Assembly: GCF_004295125.1 (NCBI RefSeq)
Contig: NZ_CP036170.1
Location: forward strand, 685,501-749,500
Origin: [Clostridium] scindens ATCC 35704
GTDB taxonomy: Bacteria > Bacillota > Clostridia > Lachnospirales > Lachnospiraceae
Direction of reading: 5' to 3'
Length of the DNA stretch: 64,000 nt
Below the pieces are notes generated by a model, which was not told the origin of the DNA, ran no database searches, and saw only the letters and a list, made by a program, of their open reading frames with translations. The translations under genes and the position numbers were made by a program. Of this stretch, positions 52,731 to 63,949 are shown in pieces. Each line of letters starts with the position of its first letter. Position 1 is the first letter of the stretch.

Positions 52731-54128
52731 TTAAGTATAGGCCTTTGTCGGAAAAGACATACGTACTGCTGCCCTTGCTTTTTCCAGGCTTTCGTATTCT
52801 CCTCCGTATATCATCTGAACCATGATATTTCCTATTGCCGTAGCCTCTGCCGGCCCTGCGATTACTTTCTTGCCTGTATACCTGGCAGTCAGTTCATTGA
52901 GGTACCCTGCATTAGAGCCCCCGCCTATTACATGAATAACCGGGTAGTTCTTCCCTGTCAGTTTCTCAATCTCCTCTGCCGCCTGCTTATAAGAAGAAGC
53001 CAGGCTGTTATAGATAACAGATGCAATCTGGCCAATACCTTCTGGAACCTGCTGCCCGCTGTCACGGCAATATTGCCTCACCGCTTCCGTCATACTGTCC
53101 GGCTCCATAAATCTCTCATCATTGCAGTCTACAATAGAATCAATGCTTTCCTCCGAGGCCAGCCCGCATATCTCTCCAAAAGACATGTCCTGTGCAATCT
53201 CTCTTTTTACCGACTGTATCATCCACAATCCCATAATATTTTTCAGGTAACGGAAACGGTATTCATATCCTCCTTCATTGGTAAAATTGAAATGCATACT
53301 CTCCGGCCGGCAATCTGCCTCATCTCTCTCCGTTCCTATTAAGGACCATGTTCCAGAACTGATATACAGGATTTCCTCCTCCTTCGCAGGAACCGCCAGA
53401 ACCGCAGAACCCGTATCATGAGTAGCCGGAAGAAGCACTTTACAGGAAAATCCTACTTCTTCTTGAACTTCCTCTGTAAATTCTCCCACTTCCTCCCCTG
53501 GAAGATATAAAGTTCCGAATATATCTTTTGGTATGCCCAGCATATCCATCAATTCGCCGTCCCATGATTTCGATACCGCATCAACAAGCTGAGTTGTCGT
53601 AGCATTGGTATACTCATTCTTCATAATGCCGGTCAGCCTGTAATTCAGATACTCCGGCATCATAAGGAAGCGTTTTGCCTCTTTAAGCATCTCAGGGCTA
53701 TCCTCCTTTAGTGCCATCAGCTGATAAAGGGTGTTGAAATCCTGTTTCTGAATCCCTGTCCTTTCATACAACTTCTCTCTGGAGATAATCTTGTCTACCT
53801 TTTCAGCCATTCCCTTTGTCCTGGAATCGCGGTACCCTACACACTGCCCCAGGATTTCTCCCTCCTGATTAAGCAATACGAAATCCACTCCCCATGTGTC
53901 AATCCCCATATAAGCAGGTACTTTCCTCAGACGGGCACACTCCTTAAGCCCTGCTTTAATTTCTGACAGCAGTTTTTCCATATCCCAGTAGAGGCGGTCT
54001 CCTTCCTGTCTCATTCCATTCTGGAATCTGTACACCTCTTCCAGCATTAATTTACCGGCCTCTTTCCATGCAATTATCAGCCTTCCGCTGGATGCCCCGA
54101 TATCTACTGCCAGGTAATATGTACTCAT
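52731..54128 (-). CDS. rhaB: Rhamnulokinase
   Basis: FGGY-fold kinase of 465 residues. YLAVDIGASSGRLIIAWKEA is the RhaB N-terminus, VPAYMGIDTWGVDFVLLN near 75 the substrate loop, LPATHDTGSAVLAVPA near 228 the catalytic region, SSGTWSLIGTE near 254 and HVIGGGSNAGYLNELTA near 400. The start MSTYYLAVD follows AGGAGGAA. The partner isomerase RhaA is not in this window, but a class II aldolase follows at once. It phosphorylates L-rhamnulose or a related deoxyketose. Confidence 0.92.
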   Translation of the reverse strand: MSTYYLAVDIGASSGRLIIAWKEAGKLMLEEVYRFQNGMRQEGDRLYWDMEKLLSEIKAGLKECARLRKVPAYMGIDTWGVDFVLLNQEGEILGQCVGYRDSRTKGMAEKVDKIISREKLYERTGIQKQDFNTLYQLMALKEDSPEMLKEAKRFLMMPEYLNYRLTGIMKNEYTNATTTQLVDAVSKSWDGELMDMLGIPKDIFGTLYLPGEEVGEFTEEVQEEVGFSCKVLLPATHDTGSAVLAVPAKEEEILYISSGTWSLIGTERDEADCRPESMHFNFTNEGGYEYRFRYLKNIMGLWMIQSVKREIAQDMSFGEICGLASEESIDSIVDCNDERFMEPDSMTEAVRQYCRDSGQQVPEGIGQIASVIYNSLASSYKQAAEEIEKLTGKNYPVIHVIGGGSNAGYLNELTARYTGKKVIAGPAEATAIGNIMVQMIYGGEYESLEKARAAVRMSFPTKAYT

Positions 54129-54159
54129 ACAGATGTTCCTCCTGTTCCGCAAGGCTGCT

Positions 54160-55764
54160 CTATAATTTTGAAATTGCTTCCTGCTCAACGGACAGCCCTT
54201 TCTTAAATGTTTCTATAAATTTTTCGAAGCCTTCTATGTCTTTTGCATCTGGCTCCATTTTCATGCCTTCTTTACCGGCAAATACTTTATAATCCAGATA
54301 AGACTCCAAAGACTCATTGCCTGCCTTCTTTACCGCATAGGCCGCAAGAACAGCAATCCCCCATGCACCGCCTTCTCCAGCCGTCTCCATAACGGACACC
54401 GGGGCCTGCATAGCTGCTGCCATAATTCTCTGTCCGACCCCCGGTGTCTTAAACAAGCCGCCGTGTCCTAATATCTTGTCAATCTGAATCTTTTCTTCCT
54501 TCACAAGAATGTCCATGCCAATCTTCAGCGCCCCGAGTGCTGCATACAGATGAGTCCTCATAAAATTAGAAAGGTTAAACCTGCTGTCAGGAGTACGGAC
54601 GAACAGTGGCCTTCCTTCGTCAATCGGTATAATATTCTCCCCGGAATAATATCCATAGGAAAGAAGTCCTCCACAGTCTGCATCGCCTTCTAGCGCTTTA
54701 TTATACAGAACAGAGAATATCTGATTCATATCAGCCTTAATTCCCATCGCCTCAGAATATTCCCGGAACAGCGATACCCATGCATTCAAATCGGACGTGC
54801 AGTTATTGGCATGAGCCATCGCCACCAGGCTACCGTTCGGCGTAGTCACCATATCTATTTCTGTATGTACTCTCGACAGTTCCTTTTCCAATACAATCAT
54901 TGCAAAAACAGAAGTTCCCGCCGACACATTTCCCGTGCGCTCCGCGACACTATTAGTGGCTATCATTCCAGTCCCCGCATCTCCTTCTGGCGGGCATACC
55001 GTAATTCCTGCCTCAAGCTCACCGGACGGGTCAAGAAGTTTTGCCCCTTCTTCCGTCAGAACTCCGGCATCCTCTCCCGCAGTCAGCACCTCAGGCATAA
55101 TCTGGCGCAATTTCCACGGATATCCTTTCTCTTTAACCAATTCATCAAATTTCTGAACCATTCCCTCGTCAAAATCTTTTGCTCCGATATTAATCGGGAA
55201 CATTCCAGAAGCATCACCGATTCCCAGAACTTTCCGGCCTGTCAGCTGCCAGTGGATATATCCTGACAAGGTAGTAAAATATCTTACGTCTTTCACATGG
55301 CTTTCCCCGTTTAAAATCGCCTGGTACAGATGTGCAATGCTCCATCTCTGCGGAACATTATATTGGAACAATTCTGTTAATTCACCTGCCGCCTGTCCGG
55401 TAATCGTATTCCTCCATGTACGGAATGGCACAAGAAGGCTGCCTGTCTCATCAAATGCCATATATCCATGCATCATGGCGCTAAAGCCTATTCCTCCTAA
55501 TTTCCTAATTCCCGTTCCATATTTTTCCTTCACGCCGCGCGCCATATCCTGGTAACTTCCTTTAAGCCCTTCCCAGATATCTTCTAATGAATAAGTCCAG
55601 ATATGGTTTTCCAACTTGTTCTCCCAGTCATAACTTCCCGTGGCAACCGGGACATAATTGTCATCAATAAGGACCGTCTTAATTCTCGTAGAGCCAAGTT
55701 CAATCCCGACAACTGCCCTGCCTTCTTCAATCACTTTCTTAACTCTTTCAGCATCTACGCCCAC
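54160..55764 (-). CDS. FGGY kinase, ribulokinase-like
   Basis: Kinase of 534 residues, longer than the other family members here. [18 protein letters not shown] is near residue 18, [18 protein letters not shown] near 93 the substrate loop, [20 protein letters not shown] then [13 protein letters not shown] near 258-290, and [20 protein letters not shown] near 425. It starts at GTG, 8 bp after GGAGG. The araD gene 34 bp upstream makes L-ribulose its likely substrate (inference). Classical AraB motifs are not obvious, so this is a separate subgroup. Confidence 0.87.
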   Translation of the reverse strand: MGVDAERVKKVIEEGRAVVGIELGSTRIKTVLIDDNYVPVATGSYDWENKLENHIWTYSLEDIWEGLKGSYQDMARGVKEKYGTGIRKLGGIGFSAMMHGYMAFDETGSLLVPFRTWRNTITGQAAGELTELFQYNVPQRWSIAHLYQAILNGESHVKDVRYFTTLSGYIHWQLTGRKVLGIGDASGMFPINIGAKDFDEGMVQKFDELVKEKGYPWKLRQIMPEVLTAGEDAGVLTEEGAKLLDPSGELEAGITVCPPEGDAGTGMIATNSVAERTGNVSAGTSVFAMIVLEKELSRVHTEIDMVTTPNGSLVAMAHANNCTSDLNAWVSLFREYSEAMGIKADMNQIFSVLYNKALEGDADCGGLLSYGYYSGENIIPIDEGRPLFVRTPDSRFNLSNFMRTHLYAALGALKIGMDILVKEEKIQIDKILGHGGLFKTPGVGQRIMAAAMQAPVSVMETAGEGGAWGIAVLAAYAVKKAGNESLESYLDYKVFAGKEGMKMEPDAKDIEGFEKFIETFKKGLSVEQEAISKL

Positions 55765-55798
55765 CTGTCATTCCTCCTTTTCTACAGCAATACTGCAA

Positions 55799-56497
55799 TT
55801 AATTATTCTGCCCATAATAAGCATTCGCGCCGTGCTTCCGGTAATAATGCTTGTCCTGCAATTCCTGCGGGGCAGGCTTATTCTGCGGATTAATCATCTC
55901 ACAGCGGGCGGCCATCTTTGCAACCTCTTCCAATACGACTGCATTGTGCACAGCCTCATGGGCGTTCTTCCCCCAGGTAAACGGGCCATGGTTCTTACAC
56001 AAAACTGCCGGAGTGGCTACATAGTCCATGCCTCGTTTTTCGTATTCGTCAGCAATTAAGATTCCTGTATTCTTCTCGTATACCTCATCAATCTCCTCTT
56101 TTGTCAGATTTCTCACGCACGGAACGGAGCCGTACAGATAATCTGCATGGGTAGTTCCATAGCACGGAATATCCCTTCCTGCCTGTGCCCAGCTTGTAGC
56201 CCAGGACGAATGGGTATGTACAACTCCTCCGATGTTTGGAAAACGGTTATATAAAACTGCATGAGTGTCTGTATCGGAAGAAGGGTTATACTCCCCTTCC
56301 ACTTTCTTTCCGTCCAGGTCTACCACTACCATAGTTTCCGGCGTAAGCTTATTATAATCCACTCCGCTTGGCTTAATGACAAACAACCCTTTCTCCCGGT
56401 CTATCCCGCTTACATTTCCCCATGTAAATGTCACAAGGCCATATTTGGGAAGAAGCATGTTCGCTTCATACACTTCCTTTTTCAGTTCTTCTAACAT
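55799..56497 (-). CDS. araD: L-ribulose-5-phosphate 4-epimerase
   Basis: Zinc epimerase of 232 residues that makes D-xylulose 5-phosphate from L-ribulose 5-phosphate. [20 protein letters not shown] near 25, [13 protein letters not shown] near 44, [18 protein letters not shown] near 72, [20 protein letters not shown] with the His pair near 95, [10 protein letters not shown], and [11 protein letters not shown] with the third His near 170. The start follows AAAGGAGAG; an earlier ATG lacks a site. It links the UlaE-like epimerase and the adjacent kinase to the pentose phosphate pathway. Confidence 0.95.
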   Translation of the reverse strand: MLEELKKEVYEANMLLPKYGLVTFTWGNVSGIDREKGLFVIKPSGVDYNKLTPETMVVVDLDGKKVEGEYNPSSDTDTHAVLYNRFPNIGGVVHTHSSWATSWAQAGRDIPCYGTTHADYLYGSVPCVRNLTKEEIDEVYEKNTGILIADEYEKRGMDYVATPAVLCKNHGPFTWGKNAHEAVHNAVVLEEVAKMAARCEMINPQNKPAPQELQDKHYYRKHGANAYYGQNN

Positions 56498-56644
56498 TAC
56501 AAATGTCTCTCCTTTCATCTTTTTTCTTCTATCATACCAGAAACTGTCAAAAAGGAGTATCCCCTTTATCTATTTATATGATGATGTTGGAGTCAAATAG
56601 CATTCAGAAGCGCCTCCGGCCAGAAGTTGATTATCAATATTATA

Positions 56645-57450
56645 AACATTTATAAATATTTTTGATACTTTTCTTCCCTCTGCCGAAAGAAATAGAAGGG
56701 CTGAATATGAGCATTGAAGAAATCAGAACATATATGGACAATCCTAACCCAACAGATTTTATTAAAATTATTGATACGAAATCTGCTGAGATCAATCAGC
56801 AGATAAGAACACTGAAACAAACTCAAAGACTGCCTTCTGACAAGAAAAAACAAATTCAGTCATGCGAGCAAGAAAAGGACGGGCAATTTCGTATTATTGA
56901 ATGCGAAGCAGTTAATCTCCCATATCAAAGACACATGGGGAATGAAGCAATGCTGTGCCGGAATAGGCAGTTATATTTCTGTCCATAAAGTTTTAAATCA
57001 TGATTTCAGCCAATACGACGGCATTTTTACACCTTTATTAAATACAAAAAAGTCAAAAGACGTATTTATAAAGCCAAATGGACAATATCTCTGCGCTTAT
57101 TTCAAAGACCCCTGGGATAAACTCCCTGATATATACATTTATTTCTCCGGGCAGGAACCCAAATTCACAGTTCCCTTACATTTCACGGGAACAGATTTCC
57201 AAAATAAAGTGTAGGAAATCCTCTGTACAATCCCATATGGAAAGACATCACTTATGGCAAAATAGCAAAACTGGCGGCTGACAGGAGGAGCCTTTCGCAT
57301 ATATCAGCACAAGCCATAGGAGGCGCTGTCGGGTATAACGGAATATCTGTTATCGTACCATGCCACCGTGTTGTAGGTGCAGACGGCAGCCTGACAGGCT
57401 ATGCCGACGGAATTGATAAGAAAAGGAAACTACTGGCTTTAGAAAAGGCA
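56645..57450 (+). pseudogene. MerR-type regulator remnant fused to an Ogt (methylated-DNA methyltransferase) remnant
   Basis: The first part reads GLNMSIEEIRTYMDNPNPTD then EINQQIRTLKQTQR and, after a frameshift near 56930, CCAGIGSYISVHKVLNHDFS and GQYLCAYFKDPWDKLPDIY, the dimer helix and effector domain of a MerR-type regulator without its HTH. It passes directly into an Ogt-like sequence, YFSGQEPKFTVPLHFTGTDF. That sequence has a TAG at 57212 and a lost base near 57247, then ITYGKIAKLAADRRSLSHIS, IIVPCHRVVG-like VIVPCHRVVGADGSLTGYAD and KLLALEK. Both genes are dead. Confidence 0.82.
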
Positions 57451-58080
57451 GATATATTTTACCTCTTCGAAAATTTCCTTTATTTTCTGAATCTCCTTTA
57501 TAGAAATAATCATAGGGATCATGATAGAAATATTTCCAAACGAACTGGCTCTAAGAAGAGCACGGAACTGGGTTTTAAAAATCCCCGGCCTGGTCAGGCA
57601 GATTCGGATGGCATGGTAGCCAAGCGCCGGATTTTCTTCCTCATCCAGTTCAAAATAGCCCGCCTGCTTATCCGCCCCAAGATCCAGCCGTTTTGCTTCT
57701 TTAACCTGTTCTTCATCGGGATTGATTATTCGTTCACCTTTATATCCGTCCATAATAACCATCTTCCCATGCCACTCCTTCTGAATAGGAACGGCAATAA
57801 TTGCAGGAATGCCCATAGTCCTGGCAAGAATGTCGATCTCAGCAAACATGGAAGAGAAACTATTTCCCGTCACAGCCACTGCATATTCTGCATTCACCTG
57901 CTGCTGCGTTATCATATTCTCAACAGAACTACAGTAATCCTCGTCCTCCATCATCATCTGATGTACTTCAAAAATCGCGGCTCCCGACTCGCCTACTTCT
58001 TTAAGCGCCGTCTCATACAGTTCCTGCAGCTGCCCTTCTGCCTTTTCCCTGGCTTTTATTCTGCAAATTTTTAGAATCAA
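57439..58080 (-). pseudogene. ptsI: PTS enzyme I (PtsI) remnant with internal deletions
   Basis: Reads GAAIFEVHQMMMEDEDYCSS and QQQVNAEYAVAVTGNSFSSM, parts of the EI N-terminal domain. It then jumps at FAEIDILARTMGIPAIIAVP to the later phosphohistidine-domain region, and on to RICLTRPGIFKTQFRALLRA with SFGNISIMIPMI. Parts of the chain between are missing, the His-bearing segment and both ends are absent, and the C-terminus is cut near 57447 by the Ogt remnant. A functional ptsI must lie elsewhere. Confidence 0.85.
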
Positions 58081-58152
58081 AATGGAATCACAGCCGCATT
58101 TTCCAGTTCTGTATCCTCTACAATAATTTCAATGTACGCTATCCCATTTTAG

Positions 58153-58193
58153 GCAAAAAGAAACCGCAACCCCTGATTTCTCAAGGATTGCGG
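58153..58193 (-). terminator. Terminator of the str operon
   Basis: 13-bp stem with G-U pairs (58164-58176 with 58181-58193), 4-nt loop, and a TTTCTTTTT tail on the minus strand, 35 bp after the tuf stop codon. Confidence 0.93.
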
Positions 58194-58228
58194 AATATAA
58201 TTAGATTTATATGATTCTAAATTATAAA

Positions 58229-59422
58229 TTACTCAATGATTGTAGCAACTCTTCCTGATCCTACAGTACGTCCGCCCTCACGGATAGCGAAACGAAGTCC
58301 CTGCTCCATAGCAACTGGGTGAATCAGTTCGATTGTCATCTCTACGTTATCTCCAGGCATGCACATCTCAACGCCTTCTGGCAGGTTGCAGACACCTGTA
58401 ACGTCGGTTGTTCTGAAGTAGAACTGTGGACGGTAGTTGTTGAAGAATGGAGTATGACGTCCACCTTCATCTTTGGTCAGAACGTAAACCTGAGCTGTAA
58501 ACTTGCTGTGGCATGTTACAGAACCTGGTTTAACAAGAACCTGTCCTCTTTCGATCTCTGTTCTCTGAACACCACGAAGCAGAGCTCCGATGTTGTCTCC
58601 AGCCTGACCTTCGTCAAGAAGCTTACGGAACATCTCGATACCTGTTACAACAGTCTTTCTTGTCTCTTCTTTGATACCAACGATTTCAACTTCATCGTTT
58701 ACATGAAGAACACCTCGCTCTACTCTACCTGTAGCAACTGTACCACGTCCTGTGATCGTGAATACGTCCTCTACTGGCATCAGGAATGGCTGGTCTGTAG
58801 CACGCTGTGGATCTGGAATGTAAGAATCTACTGCATCCATCAGTTCCATGATCTTGTCGCCCCATTCTCCTGAAGGATCTTCAAGAGCCTTAAGAGCAGA
58901 ACCCTGGATAATCGGCGTATCATCGCCTGGGAACTCGTATTCATCAAGCAGTTCACGAATTTCCATCTCTACTAATTCAAGAAGTTCCTCATCGTCTACC
59001 ATATCGCATTTGTTCATGAATACAACGATGTAAGGAACGCCTACCTGACGAGAAAGCAGGATATGCTCTCTTGTCTGAGCCATAACACCATCGGTAGCAG
59101 CTACAACAAGGATAGCGCCGTCCATCTGAGCAGCACCAGTGATCATGTTCTTAACGTAGTCAGCATGTCCTGGGCAGTCAACGTGTGCATAGTGACGCTT
59201 CTCTGTCTCATACTCAACGTGAGCTGTAGAGATTGTGATACCACGCTCCCTCTCTTCTGGAGCCTTGTCAATGTTTTCGAAATCTACAGCAGCGTTACCT
59301 GCAACTCTTTCGGAAAGAGTCTTTGTGATAGCAGCTGTTAAAGTTGTCTTGCCGTGGTCAACGTGACCGATTGTACCAATATTACAATGTGGTTTTGTTC
59401 TTTCAAATTTAGCTTTTGCCAT
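58229..59422 (-). CDS. tuf: Elongation factor Tu
   Basis: GTPase of 397 residues that delivers aminoacyl-tRNA to the ribosome. G1 GHVDHGKT at the N-terminus, G2 RGITI near 59, G3 DCPGHADY near 81, G4 NKCD near 136, G5 GSALKALE near 174. Domains 2 and 3 are complete to GRVATIIE. It follows fusA by about 118 bp. Full length and well conserved. Confidence 0.99.
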   Translation of the reverse strand: MAKAKFERTKPHCNIGTIGHVDHGKTTLTAAITKTLSERVAGNAAVDFENIDKAPEERERGITISTAHVEYETEKRHYAHVDCPGHADYVKNMITGAAQMDGAILVVAATDGVMAQTREHILLSRQVGVPYIVVFMNKCDMVDDEELLELVEMEIRELLDEYEFPGDDTPIIQGSALKALEDPSGEWGDKIMELMDAVDSYIPDPQRATDQPFLMPVEDVFTITGRGTVATGRVERGVLHVNDEVEIVGIKEETRKTVVTGIEMFRKLLDEGQAGDNIGALLRGVQRTEIERGQVLVKPGSVTCHSKFTAQVYVLTKDEGGRHTPFFNNYRPQFYFRTTDVTGVCNLPEGVEMCMPGDNVEMTIELIHPVAMEQGLRFAIREGGRTVGSGRVATIIE

Positions 59423-59539
59423 TTTGAATATCCTCCTTAAATATAGCGCCTTTTCGGCATTTATAATTTTTTACGTTTGCTCGGCTATCTCTGATTATAT
59501 TTCAAATCTATTTGTTTTTCAAGCCCTTTTACCATTTAA

Positions 59540-61657
59540 TTAATCATTTTTAATGGATAATACTTTTTCCTGTACAGATTTCGGAACTGGCTCGTATTTC
59601 TCGAAGAACATGGAGTAATTTCCACGTCCCTGTGTTCTGGAGCGCAGGTCTGTAGAGTATCCGAACATCTCTGACAGCGGCACGTAAGCACGTACAATCT
59701 TTCCGCCGCCCAGGTCATCCATACCTTCCACGCGACCACGGCGAGAGTTGATATCGCCGATAACATCGCCCATATATTCTTCCGGCATCGTTACCTCAAC
59801 CTTCATGATAGGCTCGAGAAGTACTGGAGCGGACTTCTTCATCGCATCCTTGAACGCTAATGATCCGGCAATGTGGAATGCCATTTCACTGGAATCGACT
59901 TCATGGTAAGAACCATCGTATACGTTAGCCTTAAGTCCAACTACCGGGAATCCTCCCAGGATACCGGACTTCATAGCCTCTTCGATACCTTCGCCTACTG
60001 CCGGGATGTATTCCTTCGGAATAGCTCCGCCGACAACAGTAGATTCAAACTTGTATGTCTCTTCTCCGTTAACGTCCATTGGCTCGAACTTAACTTTACA
60101 GTGTCCGTACTGTCCACGTCCACCTGACTGTTTTGCGTACTTGCTGTCCACGTCAACAGGCTTAGTGAATGCTTCTTTGTATGCAACCTGAGGAGCTCCA
60201 ACGTTAGCCTCTACCTTGAATTCACGCAGAAGTCTGTCTACGATGATCTCCAGGTGAAGTTCTCCCATACCGGCGATGATAGTCTGTCCTGTCTCATGAT
60301 CTGTATGAGCACGGAATGTCGGGTCTTCTTCTGCAAGTTTTGCAAGAGATTCTCCAAGTTTTCCCTGGGATGCCTTTGTCTTTGGCTCGATAGCCAGCTC
60401 GATAACAGGCTCCGGGAATTCCATGGACTCTAAGATAACCGGATGTCTCTCATCACAGATGGTATCTCCTGTAGTCGTAAACTTGAATCCGATCGCTGCG
60501 GCAATATCGCCAGAGTATACCTTCTCAAGTTCTTCCCTCTTGTTCGCATGCATCTGAAGGATACGTCCAACACGTTCCTTCTTGCCTTTTGTCGCATTCA
60601 GCACGTAAGATCCTGAATTGATGGATCCTGAATAAACTCTGAAATATGCCAGTTTTCCTACGAATGGGTCTGTCATAATCTTGAATGCCAGAGCAGAGAA
60701 TGGCTCTTCGTCAGAAGAATGTCTCACTACTTCATTGCCATCCTCATCCACGCCAGTGATGGCAGGGATGTCTGTAGGTGCAGGCATGTATTCAACGACT
60801 GCATCCAGAAGTTTCTGAACGCCTTTATTTCTATATGCGGTTCCGCAGCATACCGGAACTGCCGTACACTCGCAAGTTGCTTTTCTGAGTACTTTCTTCA
60901 AGTCGTCAACAGATGGCTCGTTTCCTTCCAGATATTCCATCATAAGATCATCATCAAGATCGCAGATCTTCTCTACCAGTTCTGTGTGGTAAAGTTCTGC
61001 GTCATCCTGCATGTCTTCCGGAATATCTACAACGGAGATGTCCTCGCCCTTCTCATCATTGTAGATGTAGGCTTTCATCTCCATCAGGTCGATGATTCCC
61101 TTAAAATCATCTTCCTTGCCGATTGGCAGCTGAAGGCAGATCGCATTCTTTCCAAGTCTTGTCTTAATCTGTTCTACAGCATTGTAGAAATCTGCACCCA
61201 GAATGTCCATCTTGTTGATGAATGCCATTCTTGGTACATTGTATGTGTCAGCCTGACGCCATACGTTTTCTGACTGCGGCTCAACGCCGCCCTTAGCACA
61301 GAATACGCCTACAGCGCCATCCAATACACGAAGTGAACGCTCAACCTCTACAGTGAAGTCAACGTGTCCCGGGGTATCAATAATATTGATACGGTGCTCA
61401 AGAGCGCCTTTTTTCGGCTTTGTCTGCTCTTCCAGCGTCCAGTGGCATGTCGTAGCTGCAGAAGTGATCGTGATACCTCTTTCCTGTTCCTGCTCCATCC
61501 AGTCCATAGTAGCAGTACCCTCATGAGTATCACCAATCTTATAATTAACACCGGTATAATATAAGATACGTTCTGTCAATGTAGTCTTACCGGCATCAAT
61601 ATGAGCCATAATACCGATATTTCTTGTTCTCTCTAATGGATATTCTCTTCCAGCCAA
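59540..61657 (-). CDS. fusA: Elongation factor G
   Basis: Translocation GTPase of 705 residues. G1 AHIDAGKTT near 18, G2 [10 protein letters not shown] near 59, G3 DTPGHVDF near 91, G4 NKMD near 145. Domain IV with [15 protein letters not shown] near 515 and domain [21 protein letters not shown] near 640 are intact. It lies 27 bp after rpsG. Confidence 0.99.
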   Translation of the reverse strand: MAGREYPLERTRNIGIMAHIDAGKTTLTERILYYTGVNYKIGDTHEGTATMDWMEQEQERGITITSAATTCHWTLEEQTKPKKGALEHRINIIDTPGHVDFTVEVERSLRVLDGAVGVFCAKGGVEPQSENVWRQADTYNVPRMAFINKMDILGADFYNAVEQIKTRLGKNAICLQLPIGKEDDFKGIIDLMEMKAYIYNDEKGEDISVVDIPEDMQDDAELYHTELVEKICDLDDDLMMEYLEGNEPSVDDLKKVLRKATCECTAVPVCCGTAYRNKGVQKLLDAVVEYMPAPTDIPAITGVDEDGNEVVRHSSDEEPFSALAFKIMTDPFVGKLAYFRVYSGSINSGSYVLNATKGKKERVGRILQMHANKREELEKVYSGDIAAAIGFKFTTTGDTICDERHPVILESMEFPEPVIELAIEPKTKASQGKLGESLAKLAEEDPTFRAHTDHETGQTIIAGMGELHLEIIVDRLLREFKVEANVGAPQVAYKEAFTKPVDVDSKYAKQSGGRGQYGHCKVKFEPMDVNGEETYKFESTVVGGAIPKEYIPAVGEGIEEAMKSGILGGFPVVGLKANVYDGSYHEVDSSEMAFHIAGSLAFKDAMKKSAPVLLEPIMKVEVTMPEEYMGDVIGDINSRRGRVEGMDDLGGGKIVRAYVPLSEMFGYSTDLRSRTQGRGNYSMFFEKYEPVPKSVQEKVLSIKND

Positions 61658-61684
61658 GATTTTTTCCTCCTATATTATACGCAA

Positions 61685-62209
<525 letters not shown>

Positions 62210-62330
62210 TCATCGGTACTCACATGTGTCTTTCTAATGATACTGTGTAGTGCACAGGACATTGATCTATATCCTTGCAACTTACTTAATCATAGTTCTG
62301 TTTGTGACTACATTTTCTTAACTAATGAAC

Positions 62331-62753
62331 TTATTTCTTAGCGTCTTTTGGTCTCTTAGCACCGTATTTAGAACGTGCCTGCCTTCTCTTGGCAACACCT
62401 GCTGTGTCAAGCGTACCTCTAACGATATGGTATCTTGTACCTGGAAGGTCTTTTACTCTTCCTCCACGGATAAGAACAACGCTATGCTCCTGAAGGTTGT
62501 GTCCCTCTCCTGGAATGTAGCTTGTTACCTCGATACCGTTAGACAGACGTACTCTGGCGATCTTTCTAAGAGCTGAGTTCGGCTTCCTCGGCGTTGCAGT
62601 CTTAACTGCTGTACATACGCCTCTCTTCTGAGGAGCGGATTCATTCGTACTTCTCTTTCTTAAAGAGTTGTACCCTTTCTGAAGCGCTGAAGCGGTAGAC
62701 TTCTTTACGGATGTCTGACGTCCTTTTTTTACTAACTGGTTAAATGTTGGCAT
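62331..62753 (-). CDS. rpsL: 30S ribosomal protein S12
   Basis: Protein of 140 residues and first gene of the str operon. [12 protein letters not shown] starts it; [20 protein letters not shown] with the streptomycin-related Lys, and [20 protein letters not shown] then [15 protein letters not shown] are intact, so wild-type residues are present at the classical resistance positions. GGAGG upstream. Confidence 0.99.
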   Translation of the reverse strand: MPTFNQLVKKGRQTSVKKSTASALQKGYNSLRKRSTNESAPQKRGVCTAVKTATPRKPNSALRKIARVRLSNGIEVTSYIPGEGHNLQEHSVVLIRGGRVKDLPGTRYHIVRGTLDTAGVAKRRQARSKYGAKRPKDAKK

Positions 62754-62849
62754 TCTCTTTCACCTCCTACGATTATAATAAGTTGCTCATTCATTTTACC
62801 ATGAATATGGGTGCACAAAAATACGATGCATCTTCATGCACGCTAAATT

Positions 62850-62878
62850 AGTGTATTACTATTCTTTACGGTTGTCAA
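62850..62878 (-). promoter_or_regulatory. str operon promoter
   Basis: -35 TTGACA (62873-62878), 17-bp spacer, -10 TACACT (62850-62855). The -35 overlaps the stop region of the VanZ-like gene; about 96 bp of leader precede rpsL. Confidence 0.85.
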
Positions 62879-63372
62879 GTGGTTTCTTGGCAATTTCCTT
62901 CTATTTTCCGCGGTTTTCTGCATTGGAAGGCCTTTATGGCCAGACATGCCAGGATAATTCCTGCCGCAACCCCCGCGCTGTCTATCATCACATCCCTGAT
63001 CTGCCCGCTGCGCCCCGGCACGAACAACTGATGGAATTCATCGCTGGCTGCATAAACCGCTCCTATTAAAAAGCAGGCCGGCAGCTGGCGCTTCCATGGT
63101 TTCCTAATATCCAGGATGGCGCCTGTAAGCAGGATTCCGAGGATGGCATACTCCGAGGCATGGGCTGCCTTGCGGACAGGATAGTCGATCTTTGCCGCAA
63201 ACGCCGCCTGCCTTTTTCCCGGCCACTCCTTATATTCTTTTATGACTGCCTTGCCAATCAGCATTCCCACAGATCTGCTCATCTCCTCCGAGTCTTCCGA
63301 CACCTTGGCTGAAAATGAGAATATGACGATCATCCACAGGACTGCTGCCGCTGCAAATATTTTTCTTCGCAT
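62875..63372 (-). CDS. VanZ-family membrane protein
   Basis: Protein of 165 residues with about four membrane helices. VLWMIVIFSFSAKVSEDSEE at the N-terminus, the family pattern VRKAAHASEYAILGILLTGA near 70, and GAVYAASDEFHQLFVPGRSG then QIRDVMIDSAGVAAGIILAC near 115 match VanZ-like proteins. Despite the name, most members have no link to vancomycin resistance; no van genes are here. It lies 13 bp after the HD-domain gene. Confidence 0.92.
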   Translation of the reverse strand: MRRKIFAAAAVLWMIVIFSFSAKVSEDSEEMSRSVGMLIGKAVIKEYKEWPGKRQAAFAAKIDYPVRKAAHASEYAILGILLTGAILDIRKPWKRQLPACFLIGAVYAASDEFHQLFVPGRSGQIRDVMIDSAGVAAGIILACLAIKAFQCRKPRKIEGNCQETT

Positions 63373-63385
63373 AGCTACCTTCTTA

Positions 63386-63949
63386 TTATAATCCTAATAC
63401 GTCCGCAATCGCTCCCATCTCTTCCAGCGCCACGTCAATCAAGTCGTCCAGGCTTAAGCCAGTAAACTCGATCGCTTCCATATAATCCCTGTTTGCTCCC
63501 GCCGCGAATCTTAGTTCATTAAAACGTTTCATCACGGACTTGTGCTTCACGCTGGCAATCTTCTTATCCGGATAGATCTGCGCTACCGCTTTGACGAACC
63601 CGCTCATGGGGTCTGCCGCCAACACCGCGTACTGAAGGGTGGTCTTCGCCTTCATGCCGCTCTTTGGGTTGTGGGAGCAGATGGCGTCAAAGAGAATCTT
63701 GTCGTCAATTCCTTCTTTCTTAAGTATCTCCACGGATGTGGGGCCGTGGACGCTCATGTCATGCTGCCAGTCGCACTGTTCCTCATCCAGGTCGTGCAGG
63801 AGCCCTACGATTCCCCAATACTCCACATCATCCGGAGCAAGCCTTTTGGCGAGGCCTCTCATAATCGCCTCAACCGCGTAGGAATGGGTGATGTAGTTCT
63901 CGCCCTTCATGTATTTCATCAATATCTCATGTGCCTGTTCTCTGTTCAT
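63386..63949 (-). CDS. HD-domain hydrolase
   Basis: Protein of 187 residues from MNREQAHEILMKYMKG (AAAGGAGGAAG upstream; a longer frame to the window edge is not needed). HSYAVEAIMRGLAKRL then GIVGLLHDLDEEQ contain the metal-binding His and HD pair near 30-60, and DAICSHNPKSG supplies a later His. Such proteins are small phosphohydrolases acting on nucleotides or similar; the substrate is unknown. It shares a probable transcript with the VanZ-like gene. Confidence 0.9.
   Translation of the reverse strand: MNREQAHEILMKYMKGENYITHSYAVEAIMRGLAKRLAPDDVEYWGIVGLLHDLDEEQCDWQHDMSVHGPTSVEILKKEGIDDKILFDAICSHNPKSGMKAKTTLQYAVLAADPMSGFVKAVAQIYPDKKIASVKHKSVMKRFNELRFAAGANRDYMEAIEFTGLSLDDLIDVALEEMGAIADVLGL

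Noticed and set aside
62875-63372. Vancomycin resistance gene
   Set aside because: The protein is a generic VanZ-family membrane protein and no vanRSHAX genes are present.
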